Shown: positions 33,526-45,091 of the stretch, in pieces | Numbering within the stretch: position 1 is the stretch's first letter | Layout of the letters: the number at the start of each line of letters is the position of its first letter | DNA from: Craterostigma plantagineum | Taxonomy: Eukaryota > Streptophyta > Magnoliopsida > Lamiales > Linderniaceae | NCBI GenBank assembly: GCA_027422505.1 | Contig: JAPQWV010000005.1 | Span: forward strand, 7,693,501 to 7,757,500 | Direction of reading: 5' to 3' | DNA length: 64,000 bases | Translations under genes and position numbers: made by a program | Notes under the pieces: generated by a model | Told to the model about the DNA's origin: nothing | Seen by the model: the letters and a program-made list of their open reading frames with translations, nothing else | The model's database searches: none

Positions 33526-34161
33526 TAAATAGTCTAAAAAGAGTGTAACGAGTATTTGGACGTTAGCTATCAGTAAAATAGCTGATCATGAGGTTATCTA
33601 GCTTCTCCCGATGATCTTCTCGGGCATTCCGATACCCTTTCCTCTCTGCTCTCGGGCGACTCATGCACTTTCTCCTCTTCTAGCAATCTCTCGTTGAGCC
33701 ACGTCATTATTCCCTCTGGGCGGGAAAATCACCGCCCCATCAAATCAGATTGGGAGGATGTCGACACGTGTCGATCATCGTAGGTCGCAACGCCTCGCCT
33801 CCCCTCTCTCTTCTTTTCTTCTCTTCCTTTTAGGGTTTCCGGCCTTTATTTTCCTCATTTTCACGTCCTCTCTCTCTCTCAAATTTTCCCCTATGTGCTA
33901 TCTTCTTCACTCAGTGATTCCCTGCGACTTTCGGTGTCTCATCCGCCAGATTCCGCCGCACGCACCTTTGTCTTCGCCGGTAAGTTCTCCCTCTCCTCTT
34001 TGTTCATGTTTAGTTGCCTGTAAGTTTGAGATTTGTGTGTTTATCTGCGTTGGGCGACGCCCTAACCTCTTCGTTTTCGCCCTTTTTCCTTCTCTGTTTC
34101 TTTTTGGTGTTCGTCTGCATTTATTACGTTAGTTCTTCTAGGATTTTGTACCTCCTCCGCC

Positions 34162-36377
34162 ATGAGCGATGCCACGACTTCGCCTTCCCCACATCGACCG
34201 AATTTTTCCTCAACCTTAGACCACCCAGAATCTCCCTCTTCTTTTCTTCTTCTTCTTCTTCTTCTTCTTCTTCTTCTTCATCTTCTTCTTCTTCTTCTTC
34301 TTCTTCTTCTTCATTTTTCACTTCATTTCTCAACGCGATATTAAACCTGAATAACTTCCCTGACTTAGACATTTTTCGCCCCTAAACTTGTAGGGTGTCC
34401 GAGCGAGAAAGAATATCTTCGAGCTTTAGCCGATTGGACTTCGCAGATGGAAGACTTTCGCGAAGAGATCAAACTCCCCTGGCACGAGACGAACGTGTCC
34501 ACCCTTCGAGAATCTAACATCCCCCTGATTATTGATCGGGCCGGACTTACCACTGAGCACGAAGTGCTAATTCCTGGCCCTCGGGAGGTAGCTAGTTGAC
34601 CTCCCGAGGGTTTCCATACCTTCTTTCTCGACCAACTAGACATGGGACTTCGCCTTCCCCTCCCTCAGTTTTTAGTCGACCTTTGTAATTACTATCCAAT
34701 TTCTCCAAGTCAATTAACCCCGAACACTTACAGCCTTCTCCTCTCTATGGCCATTCTTATTGAATATTTCCACCTTCTGTTTTCTCTCTCCCTTCTTCTT
34801 TCTTTTCTGAAAATAAATCAGAAAGAACCTGGCAAATTCTTCTTCTCATCCACCGCGCCCGAGGAATTTCTTCTCGGGAACCCATCCTCCCATAAAGGAT
34901 GGATGAGAAAATTCTTCTATGTCCGATCTCCCGAGCGATTCCCCGAAAATGATACCATCAACAATTGGCCCAAAGCCATATCCATATCTACCCCTCTCCC
35001 CTACTCCCGATTCAGAAGTTGAGAGGTTCCTAGAGACTCACAGACACAGGCGATTCAGCGCCCCTAAGCTCGTCAAGGATGACTTGCTATGCCATTTCGG
35101 CTTTTGCTCGAGGGGATAGTAATAGATGGCCTAGGTATATTTTTATCAGTCTTATTCTCTTCTTCCTTGGCTTTGTCTCTAACCCAGTCTCTAATCTTTT
35201 CATATCAGATCTACGCATGGACTTAGCCGATCTACTAAAAATTCAAGAACAGATGAAGAAGGGCGATTCTTCTCAAGCCCCTCCCCTGCCTCAGTGACTC
35301 GGGCCCTCAACAAGGGAAAGGGTAAAGCTCCATCTACTTCCTCGGGCTCCCCGAAGGCGATCCCGAAGAGGACGGCATCAGCCGCCCCGAGCGGCTTCTC
35401 GTCAAAGAAGGCTAAACCTAGCGCCCGGGCGAGCGCTAGCACTGCTGAAGGTTCTCCTCCTAAGGACCAGCCGGTGGAGCAGCCGGATTATTTTCACCGC
35501 CCTCGCGAAGCTCAATGCATGGAGTTTCTCCGAGGGTTCTGAAGCGAGGCCAACCAGTCTCATCTTTTGGGCCTAAGTCCTCGAGAATTTTTCTCCCTTT
35601 TCGCCCAACACATGGGTCAGGTATCAACTTCCTTCTTTCGCCTTTTCATTTCTCCCCACACGTCTTGCTTCTTCAGTCTTCCTTGCCCTTACTTGTCTGT
35701 CAGGGTTTCGCCTGCGGTACTGAGGCCCTGGAGAGGATGCTTTTCATGCACGAAGATTGCATTGAACTTACCCAGTCTGAGGGAAAATTGAAATAAGAAG
35801 TAGCTCGGGTCAAAGAGGAAGCCAAGCTGAGAGAAGACGAGTTGAAGAAGCAGGTGAAAGATTCTCGCGCAGAATTGGGAAGGGTGAAGAGGGCTCTGGC
35901 CGAGGAGCAGGATGCTTGGGAGGCAGAGGCAAAGGCACAACAAGAACTAGAGGAGAGCCTCGAGCGGGATTACCTGCACCGAGAGGCTTTTGGGAGGTAG
36001 GTCGTCACATACTTCAAGTACGGCTTCTGGGGATGCCTTCATCAACTCCGGCAAGTCTGGGCGCGTCCTAAGTGGAAGTTCGACTTCCAAGATGCCAACC
36101 GGGCACTTGCCGAATGTCCTCCCGATGGGGGGTATAAACCCGAGTCGATAGCTCAGGGGGGTTCCTAGGACACCGTCCCAGAGGAGATCGTGGCAACCCC
36201 CTCAAGTGAGGAAACTGAGGAAATCCTCCGCTCTCCCGATCAAGCTCCCGAGCTGCCTGCTGAGGCCTTCGTGCCCTTTGCTAAAACAGAAAAAGTTGGT
36301 CGGGTGCTCGAAGAAGTTTCAGAGATTCTTGCTCAGGAAGAAGAAGAGGTTCCCCACCCCGAGAAGGAAGGAGCACC
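34162..36377 (+). pseudogene. Antisense accessory frame of the Tat element, Transposase_28-like
   Basis: It runs on the plus strand, opposite to gag-pol. A start is possible at 34162 (MSDATTSPSPHRPNF), followed by a CTT microsatellite at 34245-34312. The stretch GLRLPLPQFLVDLCNYYPIS...LTPNTYSLLLSMAIL and, further on, PGKFFFSSTAPEEFLL...SHKGWMRKFFYVR match the layout of the 'putative gypsy type transposon' family (Transposase_28). Downstream come a KGKGKAPSTSSGSPKAIPK low-complexity part and a coiled coil (about 35795-35990: EVARVKEEAKLREDELKKQ...). Several stops (for example TGA near 35540, TAA near 35794, TAG 35998-36000) break it; some could lie in introns. It is cut at 36377 by the Athila LTR. 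Function is unknown. Confidence 0.65.
34245..34312 (+). repeat. (CTT)n microsatellite
   Basis: About 22 CTT units with one CAT interruption at about 34279. In different frames it reads as poly-Leu, poly-Ser or (minus strand) poly-Glu, which explains the odd frames here. Confidence 0.92.
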
Positions 36378-38058
36378 TGATCGCGTGTGTGTACTTTAAT
36401 ATATTAAACAGATGTTCATGCAAATACGTCAAGTAATAATTAAAACGAATATGTTATAACTAGTACCACGCGCGTTAGACAGTGTACCTATCGTTTGTAG
36501 AATAGCTATAGCGAGTATCCGAGTATCGAACACGATGAATAACTTGACTACTAGTAATAACCTATCACTCGATATTTAGCCTATGTAAATAACGGGATTG
36601 ATTTATGTTATGACTATTTTAATGGATTAATCTAATCAAATAAAAATAACTAAGAGAGCACAACTAGGAAATGTATGAGTAAGTGAAAATAATAAATATG
36701 TGTTCGGGGTTCGAATCTCGCTAGGTGTTGTCGGCTAAGGCTACAGAATATCTCTCTTACGTGTTATTGGCTAAATCGCAGTAATTTCCTACCCACTTAC
36801 GAGTTTGCTGTCGCCCTAAACGTTCGTGGAAATCCAAGATTAATAATTACTAAACAGCGAGGATCGAGTATTTGCTGTCGCCCTATACTCGGATCCTAAT
36901 GTCTACGAACGGTCTAAATCGTTATTTAGCTGTCGCCCTAAACGATGTACCACACATTCATATCAACACATAGACATATTGATACAAAGAAACATGTTCA
37001 TAGAACAATAAATAGCCAGATTACACGTGTTCACGATTATCCAACGACTTAACTACGACATAACCCAACGTTCATCTAAACCCAAACACATAAAAGGTTT
37101 AGCCACTCATATTGGACGTCACAACAACGATTCAAAGGAAACGAGGATAGAGAACTCATAAAATCTTCCCTAATAAGTGAGTATGGCGGTTCTGAGGTGG
37201 AGCTCTCGTTCCTCGATCGAATGAGCGTGACTGCGTTGTTGGATCGTCCCTTACGTGTCTCCGAATAAAAGAGCAGCTTCTATTGTTCTTCCTCCTCTCC
37301 TTTTCTCTAAGTTTTCGTCTCTATGATGTTGTGGTTGAGTTCTGAGAAGAACTCCCATTTTATGCATCGAATTTGGGCCAAAACCCTGAAATTTGGCACA
37401 TTCACGGCCACTTAACGGGGCTTCACGGCCGTGATAGATGAAATTAGGCTGACTTTTCGTCTTTCTTAAACCATTCACGGCCTCGTTCATGAGAAGTCAC
37501 GGCCGTGACGGCGGCTTAAACCCTAAAACTTGACTTTTCTGGAGCTAGTCACGGCCTCTTGCATCCTAAGTCACGGCCGTGACAACGGGCAGTGTTGCTT
37601 TGCTTTGTTTCGGTCGAGAGTCACGGCCAATTGCATGTTGAGTCACGGCCGTGACACATAAGCTCTTCCCATCTTAAGCTTTCTGTCCTCGTTCACGGCT
37701 TCGTACATGAGGGTTCACGGCCGTGACGAAGGACATCCCATCATTTTGCCGCCTTTCACGGCCACATGCATAGCACTCACGGCCGTGAACATTGAGATTT
37801 ATGTCTTTTAAGGCTTACTGCCCACGTTCACGGTCTCTTACATGTGGTTCACGGCCGTGACTATGGCCTGACAGCTTCTTACTTGGCCATTTTGCGTCGT
37901 TTTTCGCCTCGTTTTCGTTCCTTTTCGCTCGATAACCATTCGAAGGTCCTACAATATTTAAATGAGTGTAAATAAGCCAAGAGATGCATGGAATGACCAA
38001 AAATATTCTATTATAATCCAAATAAATACAATAATAAACGTATTAAATACGTTTATCA
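36378..38058 (-). repeat. 3' LTR of the Athila element, 1681 bp
   Basis: It is closely similar to 48848-50520, with scattered substitutions and small indels. It holds the seven-unit palindrome array at 37402-37860. A TATA-like gcataaaatggg lies on the minus strand near 37355-37366, between the array and the transcribed part. Confidence 0.93.
37402..37860. repeat. Seven-unit half-site plus palindrome array (TCACGGCCGTGA), 3' LTR
   Basis: The perfect 12-bp palindrome TCACGGCCGTGA starts at 37423, 37497, 37571, 37643, 37715, 37777 and 37849 (spacing 74, 74, 72, 72, 62, 72). Each is preceded by a half-site tcacgg(c/t)(c/t) starting at 37402, 37475, 37549, 37621, 37693, 37756 and 37828, that is 21 or 22 bp earlier in every unit. 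Spacers between half-site and palindrome vary but often contain tgcat or tacatga. In element orientation the array lies in U3, upstream of the TATA-like site. Confidence 0.93.
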
Positions 38059-38060
38059 AA

Positions 38061-38076
38061 CCTCCCCACACTTAAG
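38061..38076 (-). other. Polypurine tract of the Athila element
   Basis: The minus strand reads CTTAAGTGTGGGGAGG just before the 3' LTR, a typical Athila polypurine tract. Confidence 0.8.
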
Positions 38077-39359
38077 CTTTTGTTGTTTCCTCAAGCAAAT
38101 TAAAAGCAAGAAAAGGTAACAAGATAGTGGCATGACCATTCACAATTCACCAACGCAGATAGGAAACACAAAATGAAATCAAGCAAGCAATTATGGACAC
38201 TGCAACAATAATCAGCACTTATCGACACGAATTCCTTAGCACTACTAATCGAGATCCACACCTCACAGGGATTCACTCAAATCACTCAGTGTATATGCTA
38301 ATAAATCGGTGAATCGCTCAATTCATGCAATAATCTAGTCTATACCATATTCTTGCAAGTCAATCGCACGTCTACTACTTAAAGCAGCTAGCATGAATCA
38401 GAAGGTCTTTTTCGGGTTAAACGGGATCAGATAGTAATGAGTTGGTAGTGGAATCATATATGAGTAGCAGTCGTGTCGGTCTTATGTCATTGTCTAAAGC
38501 GCGCCAAGAATTAGCCTTTCTGGTTATGCCGTCTTCATATTCCTCTTATTTCTGCTGCGTTCCACTAAGCCTTTCTTCTCCCACGTCTCAAAATGAGAGA
38601 TGATGTGGAAATCACGAGAATGGAAGATTATCGAAGGAAAGGTTCTTTCTTTCTTTTCGCAACAGTTTATCCTCTTCTTGCTTCAGTTTTCCTCCTTCCA
38701 ACGCCTTTTTTTTCTCTTTTTCTTTTTTTTCTTTTTATTGTTTTTTTTTCGAATCACTCTTCGCTTTCGGCGTTGTCTTGGGGCGTCATCTGACTGCGCT
38801 TTTCGACTTTGACATTCGACCTTCACTTCTACTTAACTCGGGTTCAAATGATCTCTGGAGGCTTATTTAGGTAAGCGGCTTATGAAAATATAAATATAAG
38901 GTTTAAGAAATAAAAAGGCTTAGGCACAAAGTGGCTAACAACGGTGATCAGTCGTGGTCGGGAACTTTGGCCGTGGACTTATTCCCTAATGCCTTCGTCA
39001 TAATCATGCAAGACATACTACAAGCAGTTTCAATGCGCATCAAACGAGCAAGTTCTAGAGAGACGTAAATTATGCACTACTCACACAACCAAGAAAAATG
39101 AGCAAAAGCTCGTCAGCTCAAAACTCTCACAACGGAACATGGGTTATGTGTGTGAATCTCTCAAAGTAACACCATGTCTATTCATGTGAAAAGATTAAAT
39201 CACGGATGCATGTCTTTATCGCTCACTAGACTCCCTAGTATGCAATCCACTTTGAGATGAACGCAAACAATCATGCCAGACTTCTATAGATTTAATACCC
39301 ACAGCTCGTCATAAAAATTTTCACGTAAATTTTCAACAAAATTCCCCAACAAAATTCCT

Positions 39360-39375
39360 CCTCCCCACACTTAAG
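39360..39375 (-). other. Second, identical 16-bp polypurine-tract copy inside the Athila element
   Basis: cctccccacacttaag recurs exactly, 1.3 kb from the terminal tract and just beyond the env-position frame. It could act as an internal plus-strand primer site (inference). Confidence 0.55.
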
Positions 39376-39632
39376 ATGCACGTTGTCCTCAACGTGTAAA
39401 ATAAAGGGAAGGTAAAAGAAGTTGAAAAGAACGTGACTCCCCTGAAAAAAATGGCGTTGCCTCGAGCATTTGATTTAGTTGAACATGGTTGTTTCAAATG
39501 ATTTTGAAATAGTTGAGTCGTAGTCTAAAATCGTGTCACGCTTCCTGAAAACACTAAAAAGAAAATTAACCGCACGGAGAAAATAATAAAAGATAACAAA
39601 ATGAGTCATAGTCATCACAAGTAACATGATTA

Positions 39633-40949
39633 CTAGACCAACACAAAAGGAGTACTAATAGAACACATAACAAAGTAAAAGACACTAAGATGGTGGTGGG
39701 GGCGAGGTGGCCGCGGCCGAAGGTGATCCATCGATTCTTGAGCAAGCCGAACGGACTCCTGTGTATGCTTCATCGCGTTCTCCATGGCTTGAAGGGCCAG
39801 CTCATATCTGTGTTGCTCTTCGCGATAGCGGCGGTGGGCTTCTTCGTTTCGACGCTCATACTCATGTTGGCGGTGCCGTGTCTCCTCATCGCGTCGTAGG
39901 GCCTCTTCATTGTAGCGTAGCATTTCCTGGCGTGTGAAGCTCTGCGGCTGACGCGTAAGGAGCGACACCTGATGACTCCCCCTCGTGGTAGCCGGAGGAA
40001 TAGGAAGGTCCGGCAGTGTCTGGGTCAACCGGGAATGGCCCACGCCCTCGATAGCTAGTGGCTCGGGACCAATTAGGCGCTTTGATCAGCATCTTCATCT
40101 TCAGCATCATCTCCTCGTTCACCAGATTTCGCCCACCCACTATCGCCATCTCTGAGGGATTTGCTGGCCACAAGTTTAGCCCCTTGATAACCTTCGTAAC
40201 AAATGGCCCAACTGCGAGCTTCCCGTGACTACGAACATCTGCTTGGGCCGCAAAGGCGTGTTTCAGGGCCATCCCTAAATGCACTTGTTGACCGCGCTGC
40301 ATCCTGGCTAAGTAGAACAGGTCGCGAAGGCCAATCGCGCCGTGCGAGTCGCCCCTTGGTGTGAGCGAGGTCGTCAGCAGACGGTGGATATAGCGCTGGC
40401 CTGGGCTCCTAAGCGACGAGGCCTTCGATGTCTTGACACTGAAGGGTGGCTCGCCAGGTCGTGTAATCTCAGCCCAGCAGGCCTGTCGAACATCTGGGTT
40501 GCCAAGGTAGTCTTTGTAGTACAAATCGGTCAAAGATTGTTGGTTGCCGAAATATGGCACCGGTACTCCAATTGCCCGGCAGATGTCGCCTATGTCCACC
40601 GTGTGTTCCTTGTTAAATGCCCGAAATGTGATCTTGTTACGCCGAATTCTTCGTGGGCAAAGGTGGACAGGAACTCCAGGGTCAGCTCCTTGTACGCCGG
40701 CTCGTCGATGTGAAAGAATTCGAGCCATCCGCTGAGGGACACGTACCCGGCCACTTGCTGGTCGATGTGATACTTCGCCAGCGTGTCATGATCAATCTGA
40801 TCAGTTGGAATGAACTGCGTATCCTTTAGCCGATTATATCGGGCCTGGTGCGTCTCATCGTCAAACTGCCGCATAGAATCTAACAGTGACGTCGCGCCTG
40901 GGTGTCGCCGTGGACGATTCGGTGATGCGGCTGAGCGGCTTCGACCCAT
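39633..40949 (-). pseudogene. ATHILA ORF-1-like protein in env position, two frameshifts
   Basis: It starts at 40949 (MGRSRSAASPNRPRRHPG). The first frame runs to about 40640 and includes QVAGYVSLSGWLEFFHID and LTLEFLSTFAHEE. The next frame (about 40640-40000) gives ITFRAFNKEHTVDIGDICRA and GVPVPYFGNQQ. The third frame (about 40000-39650) gives a Glu/Arg-rich coiled coil (RYNEEALRRDEETRHRQHEYE...). This matches the ATHILA ORF-1 family found after pol in Athila elements, a position once compared with retroviral env. I see no signal peptide or membrane segment, so an envelope role is not supported. Confidence 0.75.
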
Positions 40950-41601
40950 AGTACCTAGAAGTCCAACTGCTAGTTGGCGAGAAAAAGATAATCAACACAG
41001 CTCGACTCGACCAACCAAAGACAAAATTGACAATTCTAAAACAAGAACATATACAAATTCAAGGCGGCATTTCGTCGAACACATAATAGACGAGCTGAAA
41101 TACTTCTTCTAATTGCAAAAATCGGTCAACCAAGCACACTCTTCGACTTCAAACGAGTAATCAACGCAAAATAAACCAGTAAAAGCAACCAATTCCGTCA
41201 AAATTTCCCCAAATCCCTAAATTTCGACATTAGGGTTCATCATGCCAAAATCGAAATTAACGGACTAAATCAACAAATACCTCAATCCCAACGTGTTTAA
41301 AGCATAAATTTATCCATGAGAGAGCAATGTAAACACTAAAATTCGGACCCAAATCTGAAAATTGCAAATTCGTAAGATATGGTGGCGAGAAGTGATACCT
41401 GTTGATTTTACCGAATTTAAAGTGTGGGTATGTGTTTGGTCGTTGGTGTCACCGGAATGTGTTCGACGGTGCAGAGGTGCGGCGGTCGGAGAGGTGGTTT
41501 TGGGGTGATTAGACAAGAGAAATTTTCGATTGTCGTTGTTTTTGTGTGAAAGAGACGAAGAAAGTAGTGAAATGAGTTTAAAATGGGTTAAATCGCATCC
41601 T

Positions 41602-42146
41602 TCACGGCCGTGAACATCAATTCACAGGCCGTGACTCTTGGATCATGAGCCGTGACTGAGGACAGTGAGTTAAGTCCGTCAACGCACACGGCCGTGACTA
41701 CTGAGCCACGGGCCGTGACCGACTAATTTATTTATTATTTTTTTTTATTTTTTATTTTTTTATTTTTTTATTTTTTTATTAATATTTTATTTTTTTATTA
41801 TTATTTTTATTTTATTTTATTATATATTATTTTTTTATTTTTTTCTTCTATTTTTTTATTATTTTATTTTTTTTTATTATGTTATTTTTTTTAAGTATAT
41901 AGTTTAATAATAATTTCTTCAGCCACGGCCGTGAATTCATATTCGCCAACCGTGACCCAGGGCAGTGGGCTAGGTCTAGGTCTAGTACGTTCACGGCCGT
42001 GAGCGTAGAGGTTACAAGCCGTGAATTGTAGCAGAGAGTTTGTAGTGGAAACCACGGCCGTGGCCGTGGTTACAAAAGCCGTGAGACGGGGCAGTGTACG
42101 TAGCATGTACAAGTCACGGCCGTGAGTTGGGTTCATGAGGCCGTGA
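41602..42146. repeat. Internal inverted array: six palindrome plus half-site units
   Basis: Palindrome cores (n)CACGGCCGTG(n) start at about 41602, 41686, 41923, 41991, 42052 and 42114. Each is followed by a half-site (ccgtga) ending 21 or 22 bp after the palindrome end (41634, 41718, 41955, 42024, 42084, 42146). Order and spacing mirror the LTR arrays, in the opposite orientation. gggcagtg-type words are shared with the LTR spacers. A T-rich run of about 160 bp (41725-41895) separates units 2 and 3. Confidence 0.9.
41725..41895. repeat. T-rich low-complexity tract
   Basis: Almost pure T with A every 3-8 bases; it is probably expanded by slippage within the internal array. Confidence 0.85.
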
Positions 42147-42413
42147 CTGGTTTTTTTTTTCCTTCTATTTTTATTATTATTATTATTATTATTTTTAGTA
42201 TTTTGATTATGATTATTTTATATATATATTTTTACTATGATTATCACATAATCGACGAATTTTTCGAGAGCGATTTGCACGAGGAAAAATCTGATAATCG
42301 ACAAGGGAAATATCACTTTCTCACGCGGCGTCAAATCTCCAAGTCAAAAATTCGTTTGTATCATTTATTTGATTTGCTGGGTTTGATAATGATGTTTTTG
42401 TGCCCTTCATGCC

Positions 42414-42421
42414 TATAAATA
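42414..42421 (+). promoter_or_regulatory. TATA box on the plus strand inside the Athila element
   Basis: TATAAATA in the context atgcctataaatagac lies 268 bp after the internal palindrome array and 93 bp before the ATG of the antisense small frame. It is a strong plant TATA match pointing away from gag-pol. Confidence 0.55.
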
Positions 42422-42513
42422 GACATTGGTAGAACAACACAATAGCATCATCTACCATAAATCCCACGTCTTCAACAATCTTATTTTCGAAATTTCTGGG
42501 TTAGCTAGCCACT

Positions 42514-42678
42514 ATGAATTGGGGACAACAGCAAGGCCGTGAGAATGAGAGTGAAGAATATGTGAGGATTCGTCATAATTTAGATATGCTATCACTCTAC
42601 CTTGCTCTTCTTTTGGGTTTGTTCGGAGTTTTACTAGCTTTCATGTGTTGGGTTCTCACAAGGTCCACTTTTGTGTAA
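42514..42678 (+). CDS. Antisense small frame in the Athila element: 54-aa one-helix membrane protein
   Basis: The frame is ATG 42514 to TAA 42676-42678. The product has a polar, charged N-terminus (MNWGQQQGRENESEEYVRIR), then one strongly hydrophobic segment (about residues 26-48, YLALLLGLFGVLLAFMCWVL), and a short TRSTFV tail. It lies on the strand opposite to gag-pol, between integrase and the ORF-1-like frame. A TATA box and a leader without earlier ATG (42445-42513) precede it; aaaataaa at about 42691 could serve polyadenylation. I do not recognise the family. Size and single helix fit a membrane microprotein. Chance is possible for a 54-codon frame; the clean TATA-leader-ATG order and hydrophobic pattern favour a real one. 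Confidence 0.5.
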   Translation: MNWGQQQGRENESEEYVRIRHNLDMLSLYLALLLGLFGVLLAFMCWVLTRSTFV

Positions 42679-42854
42679 CCGCCCTTATGAAGCAAAATAA
42701 ACTATTGTCCTGTCTTCTGTGTTATTCGCAGTTTTAATTGCTTTTGTGTTGGACCTTCACACGTTGTAATGGTATTGTAACCATCTTTTATAAAGTAAAA
42801 CTATGTTTCCTATCTCGTCCCTAGATTCTGCGTTGTGACCATCCTTAATATTCG

Positions 42855-43000
42855 CAATAATTTTATTATTAATTAAATATTGTATTGTTATTATTATTAT
42901 TATTATATATATATATTTTAATTTAATATATATAATTTTATTTTATAATTATTATTATATTATTATTATTATTTTTTTTACATATACTGTAATGCCTACA
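42855..43000. repeat. ATT/TA-rich microsatellite tract
   Basis: ttattattattattat and tatatatata runs lie between the antisense small frame and the end of pol. Confidence 0.8.
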
Positions 43001-43077
43001 ACATAAACGAAAATACCTGGGTTGCCTCCCAAGAAGCGCTTCTTTAACGTCGTGAGCCGGACGTACCTTTTTCGTTC

Positions 43078-45081
43078 TACGGTAGCTTGAAATCGAGGTA
43101 CATGACCTCCTTTGTGCCTGTGTCTTCTCCTCCACCGTAATAATGCTTCAGGTGATGGCCATTAACCTTGAAATTTCCCTGCTCAACATTTGAAATTTCG
43201 ACAGTACCATAGGGAAAAACGCGAGTAACCGTAAAAGGTCCAGACCAACGAGATCTTAGCTTTCCGGGAAAAAGTCTAAGACGAGAATTGAAAAGGAGGA
43301 CTTGATCCCCCTCTTGAAATTCTCTATGTTGCTTGATCTTCTTATCATGATACGCTTTTGAGCGTTCCTTCTACATTTTTGCATTGTCGTATGCCGACAA
43401 ATGCCATTCATCAACCTCATTGATCTGGAGCTTACGTTTTTTACCGGCTTGCACCAAATCGAGGTTTAAAGACTTTATCGCCCAGTAGGCTTTATGTTCT
43501 AGTTCAATAGGAAGGTGACATGCCTTTCCAAACTAGTCGATATGGGGTAGTGCCTATTGGTGTCTTATATGCAGTCCTATAGGCCCAAAGTGCGTCGTTA
43601 AGCTTATTCGCCCATTTCCGTCGATTCCCATCTATGGTTTTCTCTAGAATGCGCTTCAACTCACGGTTCACTACTTCTACTTGACCACTTGCTTGTGGAT
43701 GATAAGGAGTAGAAGTGCTATGCTTAACACCATATCTTTCTAACGTACGTGCGAATTGGGTGTTGCAAAAATGAGTACCCCTATCACTAATAATGCATTT
43801 AGGTGACCCAAACCGTGAAAACAATGCTCGTAGAAATCTAACAACAACCCTAGCATCGTTCGTGGGTAAAGCTTGCGCTTCCGCCCACTTGGACACGTAG
43901 TCAACTGCCACAATTATATATTTGTTGTTGTATGAACTAGGAAATGGACTCATAAAGTCTATGCCCCAAACATCGAACACTTCACAAACTAAAATAAAGT
44001 TCTGAGGCATTTCATCGCGTTTAGAGATGTTACATGCTCGTTGACATTGGTCACATGTGTTGACGTACATATTAGCATCCTTAAAAATCGTCGGCCAATA
44101 GAAGCCGCATTCAAGTACCTTTTGGGCGGTTCGATTAGCTGCATAATGCCCTCCGGTTGGTCCGCCGTGGTAATGCTCAATAATTTTCATTGTTTCGGGG
44201 AATGCAACGCACCTTCGGATTACTTGGTCTGCACATCTCCTGAAAAGATAAGGATATTTCCAAAAGTAGTACTTCAAGTCAGAAAAGAATTTTTTCTTTT
44301 GCTGACTCGTATACCCTTTTGGAAGAACCCTCGCAACAAGATAATTAGCAAAATCTGCAAACCAAGGAGTATCATCACCTATCACTTGTATTGAGTACAA
44401 GTGCTCGTCTGGGAATGTGTCGTGAATCGCTTTGTTGTCCTTGTTATGGATTTCGGACTCCTCTAGTCGAGAGAGGTGATCCGCCGCCAGATTCTCTGCA
44501 CCCTTCTTGTCTCGGATCTCTATATCGAACTCTTGAAGGAGTAAGATCCATCTAATTAGCCGAGGCTTGGCGTCCGGCTTCGCTAGTAAATACTTAAGGG
44601 CAGAGTGGTCAGTGAAAACAATAACTTTCGATAAAATAAGGTATGACCTGAATTTATCGAAGGCGAACACGACAGCTAAAAGCTCCTTTTCGGTGGTGGT
44701 ATAATTTGCTTGGGCTGCGTCAAGCGTCTTACTCGCGTAGTAAATCGGCCTGAAATGGTTGTCTTTGCGCTGCCCTAGCACAGCTCCCACTGCGTAATCA
44801 CTCGCATCGCACATTAGTTCAAATGGTAACCCCCAGTCGGGGGCAACCATAATAGGTGCTGCAATCAGTCGCTCCTTAAGCAAGTTAAAAGCATGCAAGC
44901 ATTCATCGTTAAACTCAAACGGATCATCTTTCTCAAGTAATCTAGATATGGGTCGAGCAATCTTAGAAAAATCCTTAATGAACCTACGATAAAACCCAGC
45001 ATGTCCTAGAAAACTTCTAATTGACCTTACGTTCGAGGGAACGGGTAGTTTTTCTATCGTCTCTAACTTAGCTCGGTCCAC
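43078..45081 (-). pseudogene. Athila RNase H and integrase, C-terminal part frameshifted
   Basis: From 45081: [20 protein letters not shown] starts the connection domain. RNase H ([39 protein letters not shown]) follows. Integrase has an HHCC zinc region ([16 protein letters not shown]...TCDQCQR) and catalytic residues in [19 protein letters not shown] and [18 protein letters not shown] one-base loss near 43533 ends the 525-codon frame at 43504. The integrase C-terminus continues in another frame ([18 protein letters not shown]..., LRSRWSGPFTVTRVFPYG) to 43078, with a TAG near 43372. Domain order RT-RH-IN is the Ty3/gypsy order. Confidence 0.9.
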
Positions 45082-45091
45082 TTCGATTCCT

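Noticed and set aside
34124..34385. Poly-Ser, poly-Leu and poly-Glu proteins
   Set aside because: All derive from one CTT microsatellite read in different frames.
36715..36735. tRNA T-arm-like ggttcgaatctcgct in the Athila LTR
   Set aside because: No acceptor, D or anticodon stems surround it.
37402..37860. CRISPR-like array
   Set aside because: Short palindromes separated by spacers suggest it at first glance, but the setting is a plant retrotransposon LTR, the repeat is only 12 bp plus a half-site, spacers are related among themselves and no cas genes exist.
39633..40949. Retroviral envelope gene
   Set aside because: The frame matches the ATHILA ORF-1 family, and I see no signal peptide, fusion peptide or membrane anchor.
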